Positions 20,965 through 31,240 of a stretch of 37,382 nt of DNA are shown in pieces. The notes below the pieces were generated by a model. The model was given only the letters and a program-made list of their open reading frames with translations, made no database searches and had not been told where the DNA came from. Both the position numbers and the translations under genes were made by a program. Position 1 is the stretch's first letter; every line of letters begins with the position of its first letter. The stretch is from Fusarium oxysporum f. sp. lycopersici 4287 (lineage: Eukaryota > Ascomycota > Sordariomycetes > Hypocreales > Nectriaceae), in contig NW_017264854.1 in NCBI RefSeq assembly GCF_000149955.1, positions 27,718 through 65,099 of the forward strand. The letters are read 5' to 3'.

Positions 20965-22061
20965 ATGGATAATTACCAGAAGTTAGAGAAGATTGGCCAA
21001 GGTACATCTGACCCTAGCGCTGGGGCCTTGGCCACCATTTATGCAGCCATCGTATTTTCTAATATATTCCTATTTAATTGCCGGACTAACTAAACCTACC
21101 AGGTGCTTGCGGTGCTATTTTCATGGCTCGTGACCTTGCAAATGAGGGACGAATTGTCGCATTGAAAAAAATACATCTTGAAGCCGAGTGCGAGGGCGTA
21201 CCGAGCACTTCCATCCGGGAGATTTCTCTCCTCAAGGAACTGCAGCACCCTAACATCTTGCGTCTTCTGAACATCGTTCACGCTGAATACCACAATCTTT
21301 ACCTCGTTTTCGAATTCCTTGATATCGACCTGAAAAGGTACATGGAGACCTTACCGGCCAGTGACGGTGGACGAGGCAAGGTGCTTCCGGAGGGATCATT
21401 GGCATACCTCATGCAACTAGGCATGGATGACATGGTGGTTAGAAAATTCATGTACCAACTTTGTGCTGGCGTTAAATACTGTCACTCCTACCGTATCTTG
21501 CACCGAGATCTGAAGCCCGCTAATCTCCTCATCGACAAGGAAGGAAATCTCAAGTTAGCCGATTTTGGGCTGGCACGAGCGTTTGGTGTGCCTCTGCGCC
21601 CATACACTCATGATGTCGTGACGCTCTGGTACCGAGCACCTGAACTTCTACTGGACGGAAAACAATACTCGACGGGTGTTGATATGTGGTCTGTCGGCTG
21701 TATCTTTGCAGAGATGTGCGTTCGAAAGCCGCTGTTTCCTGGTGACTCTGAGATTGATGAGATCTTTAAAATCTTCCGGTAAGTTTATAGCCCTCGCATA
21801 TGCTGTGAGTGAGAAGTCTGACTTTGATGCCCTAGCACATTGGGCACTCCTACGGAAGACGTTTGGCCTGGAGTTACCTCGTACCGCGATTTCAAGTCCT
21901 CGTTTCCTAAGTGCCAACGTAACTACGATCAGGCCCTCTGCGATAACCTCAACAAAGCAGGCCTCGAACTTCTCGATATGACGCTGATCTACAATCCGGC
22001 TAGACGCATTTCGGCTAAACAGGCCTGCAACCACCCTTACTTTGAAGGCTTTCTTGCGTAG
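20965..22061 (+). CDS. CDK1/Cdc2-like kinase without inhibitory Thr14/Tyr15
   Basis: A Ser/Thr protein kinase of the Cdc2/NimX type. Exons are 20965-21001, 21103-21778 and 21836-22061; introns are 101 and 57 nt (GGTACATC...ACCAG, GTAAGT...CCTAG). The product is 312 aa, close to CDK1 size. The catalytic set is present: ALKK lysine (34), PSTSIRE helix (46-52), [11 protein letters not shown], and the T-loop Thr in [16 protein letters not shown]. Three departures from CDK1 stand out. The Gly-rich loop is GQGACGAIF, so Ala and Cys replace the Thr14 and Tyr15 that Wee1/Myt1-type kinases phosphorylate. PSTAIRE is PSTSIRE. DLKPQN is DLKPAN. The C-terminus matches CDK1 ([17 protein letters not shown]). 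It is probably a diverged second copy rather than the essential CDK1, but the window cannot show whether another copy exists. The second intron and frame are intact. Confidence 0.92.
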
Positions 22062-22194
22062 TCAGGCCAGCTGAAAATTTACTACAAGTAGGGGAACTGT
22101 CACATATTACCACTAGGTTCATGCGACTGGATATGAAACGTGGACCATACTTTGGGGTTGTGAATCTGATTCCACATACTTCTCGCCTGATTCT

Positions 22195-22620
22195 CTTCTA
22201 TGCAACTCTCGCTTGACTCTATTGTGTTCACGGGCGACGAGCGAGTTGATCGAAAGAGGAAGAGGCCGTCTTCTAAGAAGTCAGAGGCCAAGCCGATACA
22301 GCGCTTTTTTTTGGTGACGAAGCTGTGAAGGTAATAAAATCTCCGACAGTTGCTGCCGCTTATAACGACGAAATGAACCATGTTGATCGAGGTGGCCAGT
22401 TGAGGTCATATTATGCCTATGATCATCCCCTCCGCCGCGGCCCTCGGCAGGCACTTTGTTGGACCTTCTTCTTGATGTGGCCCTTTTCAATAGCTATATT
22501 GCTTAACTACACAGGCCCCAGCCAAACGGGAAGGGGTATATGATTCATAGGAAGAGGCGAGAGTGCATTTACAACGCCTGATTCAACATATATCAAGAAA
22601 GTCAGTCAAGGAAGAGGCAT
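22195..22620 (+). pseudogene. second piggyBac transposase fragment
   Basis: The plus strand repeats the C-terminal half of the piggyBac core seen at 972-1500: IVFTGDERVDRKRKRPSSKK, then KPIQRFF, a frameshift in a T8 run (22305-22312), GDEAVKVIKSPTVAAAYND, then EMNHVDRGGQLRSYYAYDHP (around 22372-22430), a Trp/Phe-rich helix, and a stop near 22541. The catalytic Asp of NHVDR is kept here but is lost in the other copy, whereas GDQ is GGQ. No cysteine cluster follows. The similarity is at protein level, so the two are old relatives and not a recent duplication. Confidence 0.8.
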
Positions 22621-22639
22621 CGCGGGGGGGGGGCGAATC

Positions 22640-23215
22640 CGACCCTAAAATATAGCAAAAAGAGCCCCTTGTCTGCCGGCACATGAGGTTGGACTACTTT
22701 GCATGTCAGGGCCTTCGACAAGGCCAAGTGAGGTCAAAAAGCCAAAAAGAGGGCCCCTTGGGGAGAGTGACGGCAATGGAAGAAGGGGACAGACTGATTA
22801 TTGGTGTAGCGTGTGCTTGGTTCCTCTTTGTAACTACGGGAATTGCTAGTACTCCTATCATAAATAGAAATTAGGTAGGCAGTAAAGTACCTCTCGTTTG
22901 AGGCATTTTAATTCGACCGACCCCGCTGTCAGTACGAGAATTGAGGCTTTGATGATGGTACGTCAACGTCACCCTTTCTAACTTCTTGTGGCATCTCACA
23001 TGTCTGGCTGGAGTATATGTTAGGAAACTTCAATTACTATTGGACAATACTGACTGCAATGACGTATTCATAATTTGAGCCGCCTGCGGTGTGGTGATTT
23101 CACATGTTACTTTTGAGACAATTTCCTTGTCGTATCATGATTTTGAAAACTATGATGGTACAATTTAGGTCCTCTGAGGCATAGGAAGAGCGATATGCTC
23201 GGAATCATTGGTTTT
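22640..23215. other. intergenic, no gene recognised
   Basis: A run of G occurs near 22624-22633. Two similar words, CAAAAAGAGCCCCTTG (22659-22674) and CAAAAAGAGGGCCCCTTG (22743-22760), flank about 70 bp. Nothing codes convincingly. Confidence 0.4.
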
Positions 23216-23217
23216 TC

Positions 23218-23466
23218 TCACATGTGACTCCCCGCACTGGCAGCAGTGTCACCATATCTTCGATGACCCATGAACCCACGGCCATATTCGTCATAAACAA
23301 AAGTCAACATTGAATCACCAATGACACCTTCAACATGTAACACAAATCCCTCCTCCCCCATCATAACCAAATCAAATAAACCTCCACCTGCCAGGATGCT
23401 TTTATCTACGCCAGCCTCTTGCTGTGTTGTCCAGCGGAAATCACGCATTGTAATCGTTCGCCTCAT
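23218..23466 (-). CDS. small hypothetical ORF
   Basis: An 82-codon frame with an ATG start, in a region otherwise without genes, divergent from the CBM21 gene. It is Gly/Met-rich with no signal peptide or recognisable motif. It may be spurious, or one exon of an unrecognised gene. Confidence 0.2.
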   Translation of the reverse strand: MRRTITMRDFRWTTQQEAGVDKSILAGGGLFDLVMMGEEGFVLHVEGVIGDSMLTFVYDEYGRGFMGHRRYGDTAASAGSHM

Positions 23467-23627
23467 ATATCATACCACACGTAAGATACAGCTCTTCGAC
23501 ATCTATTCTCCCAAATTACATACGAAAAGGACGCCCCAAGCGCGGGCTCTCAACCAGTATCCAATCATTTTCCTGCTGTTTCTGCTTGCATTCCGTCGAC
23601 ACCTGACCCCCGCTCGCATGCAGACAC

Positions 23628-24668
23628 ATGGAGGCAAGATCAGAAGCCATAAGTGCCCCGGCAATGCCACTACGATCGCGTAGTCCAACCCAACAATATC
23701 GTGGTGTGACGTCCATTTGTTCGATCACTCCAAGAGATTCAACTTTACATAACTCCAATGATAATAGTATCTTCCAATCATTTGGCAAGGATTTCAAGAC
23801 TTCCAAAGGCTTGCAAGAATGCGCCAGGCGGATTTTGCGATTGAATACCCTGCCATCACAAGCCACTTCGAAAAAGAAGCCCCAGGGCGACCCTCAACAT
23901 GGGCATCCCAATTGTACTGCAAACGGAAGGGTCACAATGAATCAACAACACACTGGAGGACTGAACTGCGCTTCCTCTGCGACAACGCCCAGTTACACGG
24001 CGATTGTTACAACCGATGGAGGTCACGTCCAAAGAGGGGGAGAAAGGATACAGCAACAGTCACGTCCGGCTCTGCATGTATTCGGTCATCGTCGTAGTGC
24101 CGAAAAGCAGCCTTCGTTCAAGACTGTTCATTTTGGCCCAGATTTGGAGCATGTACGCTACTTTTCGAGCGCCGACAAACCACTGACAATCGACACAAGT
24201 TCATCATTTGTGAGCAAGGATCCACTCTTGGATGAAAGGATAACCAACCAGCAAGTAGCCTCGTCGCCTCAATGGGAAATCTTTACACCTAACTTCCCCG
24301 ATGAGGATTCGACGCGAAAGTCGATGGATGTCAGAGTCCAAAGACTCTATTTCTCTAGTCGTCGCATGGCTCTCTATGTCCTTATCGTGGTAGCCAACTT
24401 GGCCTTTGAAAAATCTATCATTTGCCGTTTTACGCGAGATTATTGGAAGACGGTCTCCGAAGCCCCAGCGCAGTATTATCGTGCTCCAATCTCTAGGAAT
24501 GGGCAAAATTACTATAAATTTGTTGTTGGCATTAGGCTCTTTGATGCGGATGAGCTTGACTCGAGCCCTTTGTTCTTTTGTGTGCGATATATCGTCAATG
24601 GTCAGGAATATTGGGATGATAACTCAGGAGTCAACTTCGAGGTTGATTTCAGAAGAAAGCTTCACTAG
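23628..24668 (+). CDS. CBM21 glycogen-targeting PP1 regulatory subunit
   Basis: Proteins of the Gac1/Pig1 type bring protein phosphatase 1 to glycogen so that it activates glycogen synthase. The single-exon frame has 346 aa. The first 150 residues are low complexity. KTVHF at 165-169, followed by GPDLEHVRYFSSADKP, fits the RVxF phosphatase-docking motif. Residues about 234-341 form a CBM21 domain: RVQRLYFSSRRMALYVLIVVANLAFEKS, RFTRDYWKTVSEAPAQYYR, YYKFVVGIRLF, FFCVRYIVNGQEYWDDNSGVNFEVDF. The protein stops right after the domain and is short for the family. Beyond the stop, another frame with PNELFPGVRSHARG (24743-24784), a possible 44-nt intron at 24829 and YQHSLPDGYAGLLNN recalls the conserved C-terminus of such proteins. 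The stop may therefore be a lesion, or an intron may be missed. Confidence 0.85.
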   Translation: MEARSEAISAPAMPLRSRSPTQQYRGVTSICSITPRDSTLHNSNDNSIFQSFGKDFKTSKGLQECARRILRLNTLPSQATSKKKPQGDPQHGHPNCTANGRVTMNQQHTGGLNCASSATTPSYTAIVTTDGGHVQRGGERIQQQSRPALHVFGHRRSAEKQPSFKTVHFGPDLEHVRYFSSADKPLTIDTSSSFVSKDPLLDERITNQQVASSPQWEIFTPNFPDEDSTRKSMDVRVQRLYFSSRRMALYVLIVVANLAFEKSIICRFTRDYWKTVSEAPAQYYRAPISRNGQNYYKFVVGIRLFDADELDSSPLFFCVRYIVNGQEYWDDNSGVNFEVDFRRKLH

Positions 24669-25287
24669 AAACGAATATCATTTTAAGTATAAACAAAGCA
24701 CCAGAGCGTACGCCATGTCCCGCAGTGGATTCCATCAGGGACCCTAACGAGCTTTTTCCAGGGGTCCGAAGTCACGCTCGAGGCACTCCTTATGTCAGAT
24801 CATTATCATATGTCGCCGAGTCCACTGTGAGTAACAAGATATCATGGCTGATGGTGCTAATTTTTGATACAGCTATCAACACTCCTTGCCAGACGGATAT
24901 GCTGGGTTACTAAACAATATTACCACTGCCTACTGTATTATCTGGGGTTTTGCTAGTTTGATATCAGCATTGTGGAGCCATGAGCTTTGGAAACAGGCTA
25001 ATGCTCTGACCGAGGGGTTTTGGTAATCTATCAAGTCACCCGATGGAGTCGACGTTAAAACTGACTTTGGTGAAGAGAGAGCTAATTAAGGGGAACACTG
25101 TGAGCACAACACCTTGAGCGATTGAGAGCATTGTCATGATGAAGTCTGGCGATTCTGAAGCCGGTGATATGGATGAAGAAGAAAAAGAAGACGAAGAGGA
25201 CGAAAGGTTTAAGCATGACGAAAATGAGGGCCAGAATGGGGAGGGTAGCGCGATGGGAGAATCGGACGAAGAAACACCACCACTGAT
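24669..25287. other. possible decayed CBM21 C-terminus, then acidic stretch
   Basis: 24730-24960 holds the possible downstream remainder of the CBM21 gene (see that entry). From 25136 to 25287 a plus frame is strongly acidic (MDEEEKEDEEDERFKHDENE) and runs straight into the hAT inverted repeat at 25288. It could be a host exon interrupted by the insertion, or simple-sequence DNA. Confidence 0.3.
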
Positions 25288-26594
25288 CAGCGCTGCCCAC
25301 AAATCAAACAAATCAAATCCGGGGCCATATTTAAGATATTTGACAGCCTCCGGTACTGGATGTGTTGTTTGAAATATTTATTCAAATATTTCAAATATTT
25401 CAAATCTGACTCCCTATGCTTCCATGCTAACATCTCCAATCTCCCATTGGACCTCCTCCCTCCCACCCGCTGTCGCCCCTAGCTTCACCACGCCATGCCT
25501 GACCCAGTTCTTGAGGCATTGTAACTTCTCCAATGTTTCCGTCGCCATTGAGAGCCTCTGCGACGTCAACGTCAGCTTGGCCAGGCTGAATGACCTCTCA
25601 CAATCAGTCGCCATCGCCGGTATCGCAAGTATATCGAGAGCCAGCTGGCTGACCATGGGAAACTGCCCGCGCCGACCCATCCACCATTCAATTGGATCCT
25701 CAGTTTCTTGTGGCTCTAGCCGCAGATATCGCTCCAGCTCGCTACTCATCGCCGTAGTCTTCGCAGTCCTGCTTTTAGCCCATTGCCTAAATACACTAGC
25801 TTCAGATGTCTTTCGTGGTACAATTGGGAATGCCGCTCTCTCCACAATCGCCTTCTGCTACTCATCCACCGGCCGACTGCAGCGGTACCAGCGGTCGAGG
25901 TAGTCAGACAGTCCAATCTTGGCATCCCTTACCCACACAAGCTGCTCCTCTGACGCCCAGTTCACCTCCAGATAGCTCATGCCGAGTGACGGGTTGAGGA
26001 TAATGGATGCGGCGAACAACGGTGACTCTCCAAGCTTAGTGTAGTACTCATTAAGTTTCTGCCAGGCGGTTATGATGGACAGTCTCAGATAGTGTCAGTG
26101 ATCCTTCCCCATGTCGTCAATTCCCGATGATCCTGATGACTTGCCTGGTCCATCATCGCATTGTCCCGACCCACGACCTGGCAAGGAGCTTTCCATTGAC
26201 TTTCGTGGATGTATATCCATCTCGCAATCTCTAAACCTAGCAGAAAGCTGCCGATTTCGATCCGGTCGCCCTCGAGCCGGTTCGACTTGAGAATCTGTAT
26301 TCTCTCCCACTGCGTCGTCTGGGACAACATGATGGAACAACTTCCGATCCTCCAGGTGTTCCAGCAAGTACTCCATGCCTGTCATCACCTTCCTCGCTAC
26401 CCCAGCCCTGCTTTCTCATAGTCTGCAGATAGAATGGCTCAAGGATATGTTTGATTTCTGCCAAGAGTCTTCAGTCATCTCCCTTCAACATGTCGGCCTC
26501 GGGCAGCCATCTCTCCACCTCTGGATGAACCAAGAACGCCCTAATGTCTCCCTGCTTGACGAGCGCTCGAGAGATCATGAGATAAGTGGAGTTC

Positions 26595-26953
26595 NNNNNN
26601 NNNNNNNNNNNNNNNNNNNNNNNNNNNNNNNNNNNNNNNNNNNNNNNNNNNNNNNNNNNNNNNNNNNNNNNNNNNNNNNNNNNNNNNNNNNNNNNNNNNN
26701 NNNNNNNNNNNNNNNNNNNNNNNNNNNNNNNNNNNNNNNNNNNNNNNNNNNNNNNNNNNNNNNNNNNNNNNNNNNNNNNNNNNNNNNNNNNNNNNNNNNN
26801 NNNNNNNNNNNNNNNNNNNNNNNNNNNNNNNNNNNNNNNNNNNNNNNNNNNNNNNNNNNNNNNNNNNNNNNNNNNNNNNNNNNNNNNNNNNNNNNNNNNN
26901 NNNNNNNNNNNNNNNNNNNNNNNNNNNNNNNNNNNNNNNNNNNNNNNNNNNNN
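26595..26953. other. assembly gap (359 N)
   Basis: Unknown sequence inside hAT copy 2. The sequence resumes in non-hAT DNA, so the gap is likely to hide the rest of an insertion. Confidence 0.99.
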
Positions 26954-27068
26954 CCTGGGTGCAACCTATCCTGGAGGTATTAAGCCGCGGAAGAGTTTCC
27001 TTCTCACTCATCCTTCCCCAGGTGTCTAACTATTCCTTTCACCCAGCACACACTGCGCAATTTAACCA
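26954..27068. mobile_element. foreign insert end inside hAT copy 2
   Basis: This stretch has no counterpart in hAT copy 1; hAT sequence resumes at about 27069 with CAGCCTCGAAAG. It ends ...CACACTGCGCAATTTAACCA, which could be the right end of an LTR (a terminal CA). The left end lies in the gap, so neither the element type nor a target duplication can be shown. Confidence 0.5.
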
Positions 27069-28698
27069 TACAGCCTCGAAAGCCTCAAGATCTTCGCCGT
27101 ACAGGAAGCCCCAGCAACCAGGTTCAAGATGCGTCCATAGCAGCGCATACGTCTAGCGCGGATTTCCACCAGCTCATTTCTGCATCGAGATCTCCGTAGA
27201 AGTTCAGAAGTCAGGTGTCCTTGGAAGATGCGTTATCCGAGATCACTGTTCCAACTCGATCCTCTATCTTCCACTCACGCACAACTTGCCCAAGTGTCAC
27301 CGCGAGATTCTCTCCGCTATGACACCCGAGCTGGCGTCGGAGTGCCAGTAGGCGCGACTGGTGCTTCCCCTGGCGGTCAAGAAAATGAGCCTTGACTGCC
27401 ATGACAGCGTGTCGATTCGGTAATGTCCACAGGTCGAACCCCAGATGAATTTTGCTAAGGGCATCCGAGAGCTCCTGCTTGACCCTGTCCTTCTTGGTCT
27501 TGTACATGTCATCCAACAAGCGGCTCATCGATTGCCGGCTCCATGATATCTGATCAGATAGATGAGGGTCAAGTTGCCAGGTGAGCTGCTGAAAGAACGT
27601 ATCGCTAAAGAAAGAAAAGGGAACATTGGTATTGATCAGAAGTCCCAGGCTCAGTTCTCGGATCATCGCGACTCTAGCACGCGGCACGGCGCTGTACTGC
27701 AAGCGCCGTCGCTTAGGCCGTTCAGTCTCATCGGTTGACGGGTCTGTGTCGGCGCCTTGACTGCTCTCGAAGACCCTGTGGAACCTACGCGTGGTCAATG
27801 ATGCTTAAGCTCGCCATGTCACATTCTCATACCTGCGGAGATGGTCAGCTGCCGAATTCGTAGCAGCAGCGGCGAAGAACTCAGGCTGACCCTTTGCGTC
27901 GCACAAACGGCAGTCCCAGTAAGGGCTTAATCGATCTCAACGACAAAAAATCCGTGGCGCTTGATCCAGCTCTTCCGGCCCTTAGAGCCTTTCCGAGAAA
28001 GGGACTCGTCTAAAACATATCGTTTGTTCCTCCATACTGCTTGTGGAAGATCCGCAACGGTAGGGTGATCTGGCGATGGCGTCTGCGTCGCTAGCTCAAA
28101 TTGGATCGCCAAATTTCTCGGTGATCGGAGGAGAGCAAAGGCGGAGGGTGGAGAAGGAAGCATGATGTCGTTGATTCACCAGGTTACGCGTCGATCGATA
28201 GGAATAGCACGCATGGGCGAGTAAACAAACTGGCACCGATGCGGTTTGATGCTGTGAGGGTGACAGACAGAAAAGTTAAGAGGCTACTTTCTCCTCGGCC
28301 GATGATAAGGTCCTGCCGAGGATAGACCACTAATAGAGGATCTAAGTAGCGACTATGATTGGTCAGATCAGCTCGCCAGCTTTTAGCATTAAGCCGGTTC
28401 CGGGTAGGCTGCAAGGACGCGTTCCCCCAGCCCGATAGATCATATCGCCAACCTCATATCCTGTATCAAATATATCAAATGTCATGTCAAATCGAGGTAT
28501 CTCTATTTGTTTGATTTGAAATAAGATTATGGCATATTTGATTGATTTGTTTGGCAGTTTGTTTGATTGGATTTGATTTGTGGGCAGCGCTGTCTTTCCT
28601 CTAAGCCTTCCCAAGTAAACAAGCATCTTCTTACAATTAGCAGCCAGGTTATAGCTTACTATGTAAGTGCAGAACATAAGAGGCGGCGACTGGAATTA

Positions 28699-28763
28699 CC
28701 ATGCAGTAAACACCTACCGGCACGCAAAAAAAAGTTTCCCCATACAAAATGCCCAATTTCACT
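28699..28763. mobile_element. relic pogo family A terminus
   Basis: TA then CCATGCAGTAAACACCTACC, continuing with CCATACAAAATGCCC, resembles the terminus at 18309 (CCATGCAGTAGTACCCCTCC ... CCATACAAAATTC). Only the end of the element is present. The family B element starts immediately after it. Confidence 0.55.
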
Positions 28764-28765
28764 TA

Positions 28766-30976
28766 CCATCCAGGACCACCTAGTGGGCACCCTCACCTAA
28801 TGGACCACCAAAATTTCAATCTTCCCATACAAACTCCGAATTTTCAAGTACATCGCATTCAGCCAAGAACGTAGATACTCGCAAACCTATACCAATGTTG
28901 TATAGCAGTTTTCATGACATTTTCATATAGGCTTGACTTTTCCCCGTTCCGCCTTGTGGCCTAGTTCTCTAGCACTTTGAATTCTTTCGCATTTCTCCTC
29001 ATCTACCCCACGCGACTCCATCCACTTGAGCCGAATTTTCACCTAATTTTCTTGTCGGAACTCCTTTCGCAATGGTTCGCCGTGTCTATACCGAAGATGA
29101 CGTAGCTGAGGCTATACTCGATATTACTGATAGAGGCCTGTCACAGACGGGGGCGGCCCAGAAACGTGGAGTACCTCGGTCGACCCTTTCTGGGCGACTT
29201 TTCGGTCAAGCGAGCAGGAATTAACGGATCCAGGCCCACCAGCGTATTTCAAAGAGCCAGGAGGAGACAATCCTTCGTTGGGTGCTGCGACAAGAGTCTC
29301 TGGGCTATGCTCTCTCGCACAGCCAGCTCCGCGCCTGTGTCGAGGCCATCCTCAAACAACAAGGCGGTAACAAGCCTCTGGGTAAGCACTGGACTACGAG
29401 ATTCGTCAAACGTCACCTAGAACTATCTACTAAGTTTGGAAAACGTCAGGAAGCCGCCAGATTTGATGGATTTACTCCGAAGGCGGTCAATTGGTACTTC
29501 GATATCCGGGAGAACGAGTACGGCTGGATCAAGCCTGAGAACACGGTTAATGTGGACGAGGGCGGCATAATGGTGGGTTTCGGTAAGTCTTCTACAAGTA
29601 CTCTATGGGTTTTTATAAGGCATAGCTAATTGATTGTCCATGAGGCCTGGACAGCCTCGTAATCGGGAGCTCTGACCCGAAGAAGAAGGCGATGTTGAAA
29701 GGCGTCCAGTCGCGCACGTGGACCTCGTTTATTGAGGCTGTCACTGCAACTGGCCGCTCTTTAAAACCGGGAATTATCTTTAAAGGGAAAGAGCTGCAGA
29801 AACAGTGGTTTCTGAATGAATTCGAATTAATAGCGGACTGGCACTACATCACATCGCCGAACGGCTGGACCGACAACCATATAGCTCTTGAATGGTTGAA
29901 AGACGTCTATCTACCCCAAACGGAGCCTCGTGATGCATCGGATGCGAGACTTATTATCCTTGATGGTCACGGGAGCCATGCGCAGGTAAGCATTTTGGTG
30001 TTTTCGCCGCAGAGTTACCCGCTATAGGACCATTAACAAGCAGTCAGGACGAGTGGATGGCGACGTGCTTTCTGAACAACGTCTACTGCTGTTACCTACC
30101 AGCACATTGTTCCCATGGTTTGCAGCCATTAGATAATGGAATTTTTAATGTTATAAAAGGTGCGTATCGGAAAGAACTCCAAAAGCTGGCTAGTTTGACC
30201 GATTCTGCGCCGGTTGACAAAGTCAACTTTATTCGGGCATACGCGAAAGCGAGGGAAGCGGGCATGAGGAAGAAGATTATCTTATCCGGCTGGAGGTTTA
30301 CTGGAAATTGGCCAATAAATCGTTACAAAGCTCTAGCACATCCTGAAATTCAGCCGGACAAAGAAAAACTGCTGGAAGAGTTCAAGACGCCGAGCCCTCC
30401 TCAACTGCACTCAGATGATACGCCGAAAACGAGCCGGCAAGTAAGGGAAATGGCCAAGCACCGAAGTCATTCGACCAGACAGAAGTACAGTAAGATCGCA
30501 AAGTGGCTGGAAGCTTTAGAGATGAAGGTTGCCGTTCAGAATGCGCGGGATTACTGGCCTCGAGGAGCAGATGGCCCAGCTGCGGCGAGGGAAGAAAAGA
30601 AAAGCGGTACCAAACCCGAACCGACGATTCATGGCTCTAGCGGAGTCTCTAGCGACTGGAGAAGCTCTTCCCGACTCAAAAGAGGCAGAAATAGAGGTAG
30701 ATGTGGATGAGGAGGTCGAGTCGGTGATTGAGGTGGGTGTCGGGTTAGAGGACGAACGTGAGGACTCTACGATCGTAACAAAGCACTGCCAGCGCACACG
30801 CAGCGGTCAGGAGGTCAAAAAACCACGCACAGAGTAAAAATTGATCAATTTTATAGAGTTTCTCTTCAAAGCTTCGCTTTTTAATTGACGACCTGGTGTT
30901 TTGTGCACGCATCAAAATTTGGATTTTATGTGGGCGGAGCAAAATTTTGGTTATCCATTAAGGTGGACCTGGATGG
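28766..30976 (+). mobile_element. complete pogo/Fot1-like element (family B)
   Basis: 2211 bp. The inverted termini start CCATCCAGGACCACCT on the left and CCATCCAGGTCCACCT on the right in reverse complement; both continue to TAATGGA and ACCAAAATTT, with 16 extra bases on the left. TA flanks both sides (28764-28765 and 30977-30978), the target duplication expected for this superfamily. It is the only element here with matching ends and duplicated target. Confidence 0.88.
29072..30837 (+). pseudogene. pogo/Fot1-like transposase, inactivated
   Basis: The transposase of the surrounding element. Three exons are proposed: 29072-29582, 29645-29985 and 30048-30837, with two 62-nt introns (GTAAGT...ATGAG, GTAAGC...GTCAG). 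An N-terminal psq-type helix-turn-helix (QTGAAQKRGVPRSTLSGRL) and a CENP-B-type domain (ILRWVLRQESLGYALSHSQL) are followed by the DDE core: VNVDEGGI, LIILDGHGSHAQ and HGLQPLDNGIF supply the three Asp. The C-terminus has a coil and RTRSGQEVKKPR. Two lesions inactivate it: an in-frame TAA at 29222 after GRLFGQASRN, and a +1 shift in GGG at 30547-30549. Otherwise the gene is well kept, so inactivation looks recent. Confidence 0.9.
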
Positions 30977-30978
30977 TA

Positions 30979-31240
30979 CGGAGCATACGCAGAGGGTGTC
31001 GGAAAGCGATGAGGAGTGCGACGACAAGGAAACGATTTCGGGGCTTGACTGTATTTGGCTTACACATGGCGCTAAGGCCTTGCAGGATAATGTTGTTGTC
31101 AAGAACCGTAGAATGCTGAGCCCAAGATAAGACGAGGAAAAGACGTTTAACAACGAAGTCTAATATCTATTATGTATGCACTTATGAAGCGCAAGATCAA
31201 GTTACGGAACCGCAGAGCTATTATAATCCTATAATCCTGT
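30979..31240. other. unassigned sequence next to the pogo element
   Basis: A plus-strand frame reads QRVSESDEECDDKETISGLD and stays open to 31130, and a minus frame is open over the same span. Neither is recognised. It may be part of the neighbouring chromodomain gene or an older element. Confidence 0.25.

Larger units (their letters stand above)
25414..28163 (-). pseudogene. hAT transposase pseudogene (copy 2)
   Basis: This is homologous along its length to the transposase of copy 1. The C-terminal part (25414-25845) keeps DPIEWWMGRRGQFPM and ATDCERSFS. The N-terminal part keeps PKRRRLQYSAVPRARV and KIHLGFDLWT (27211-27798), and the first exon keeps SWIKRHGFF (27927-28163). Lesions compared with copy 1 are: CAG to TAG at about 25860; CGA to TGA at about 26096; several frameshifts between 26085 and 26470; a small deletion that removes the residues leading into the BED finger (about 27925); and the gap. 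The two listed stops are C-to-T changes on the coding strand, one of them CpA to TpA. Confidence 0.9.
25288..28592 (-). mobile_element. hAT transposon copy 2, broken, with assembly gap
   Basis: The termini are perfect inverted repeats for the first 21 bp, starting CAGCGCTGCCCACAAATC at both ends, which are better preserved than in copy 1. The subterminal TCAAATATTT motifs also match copy 1. The flanking octamers are CCACTGAT and TCTTTCCT, so again there is no target-site duplication. An N run (26595-26953) and about 115 bp of unrelated sequence (26954-27068) interrupt the element. Confidence 0.92.

Noticed and set aside
26375..27029. ORFs that span the 26595-26953 gap
   Set aside because: Frames over N carry no information; both flanks are hAT or insert sequence.
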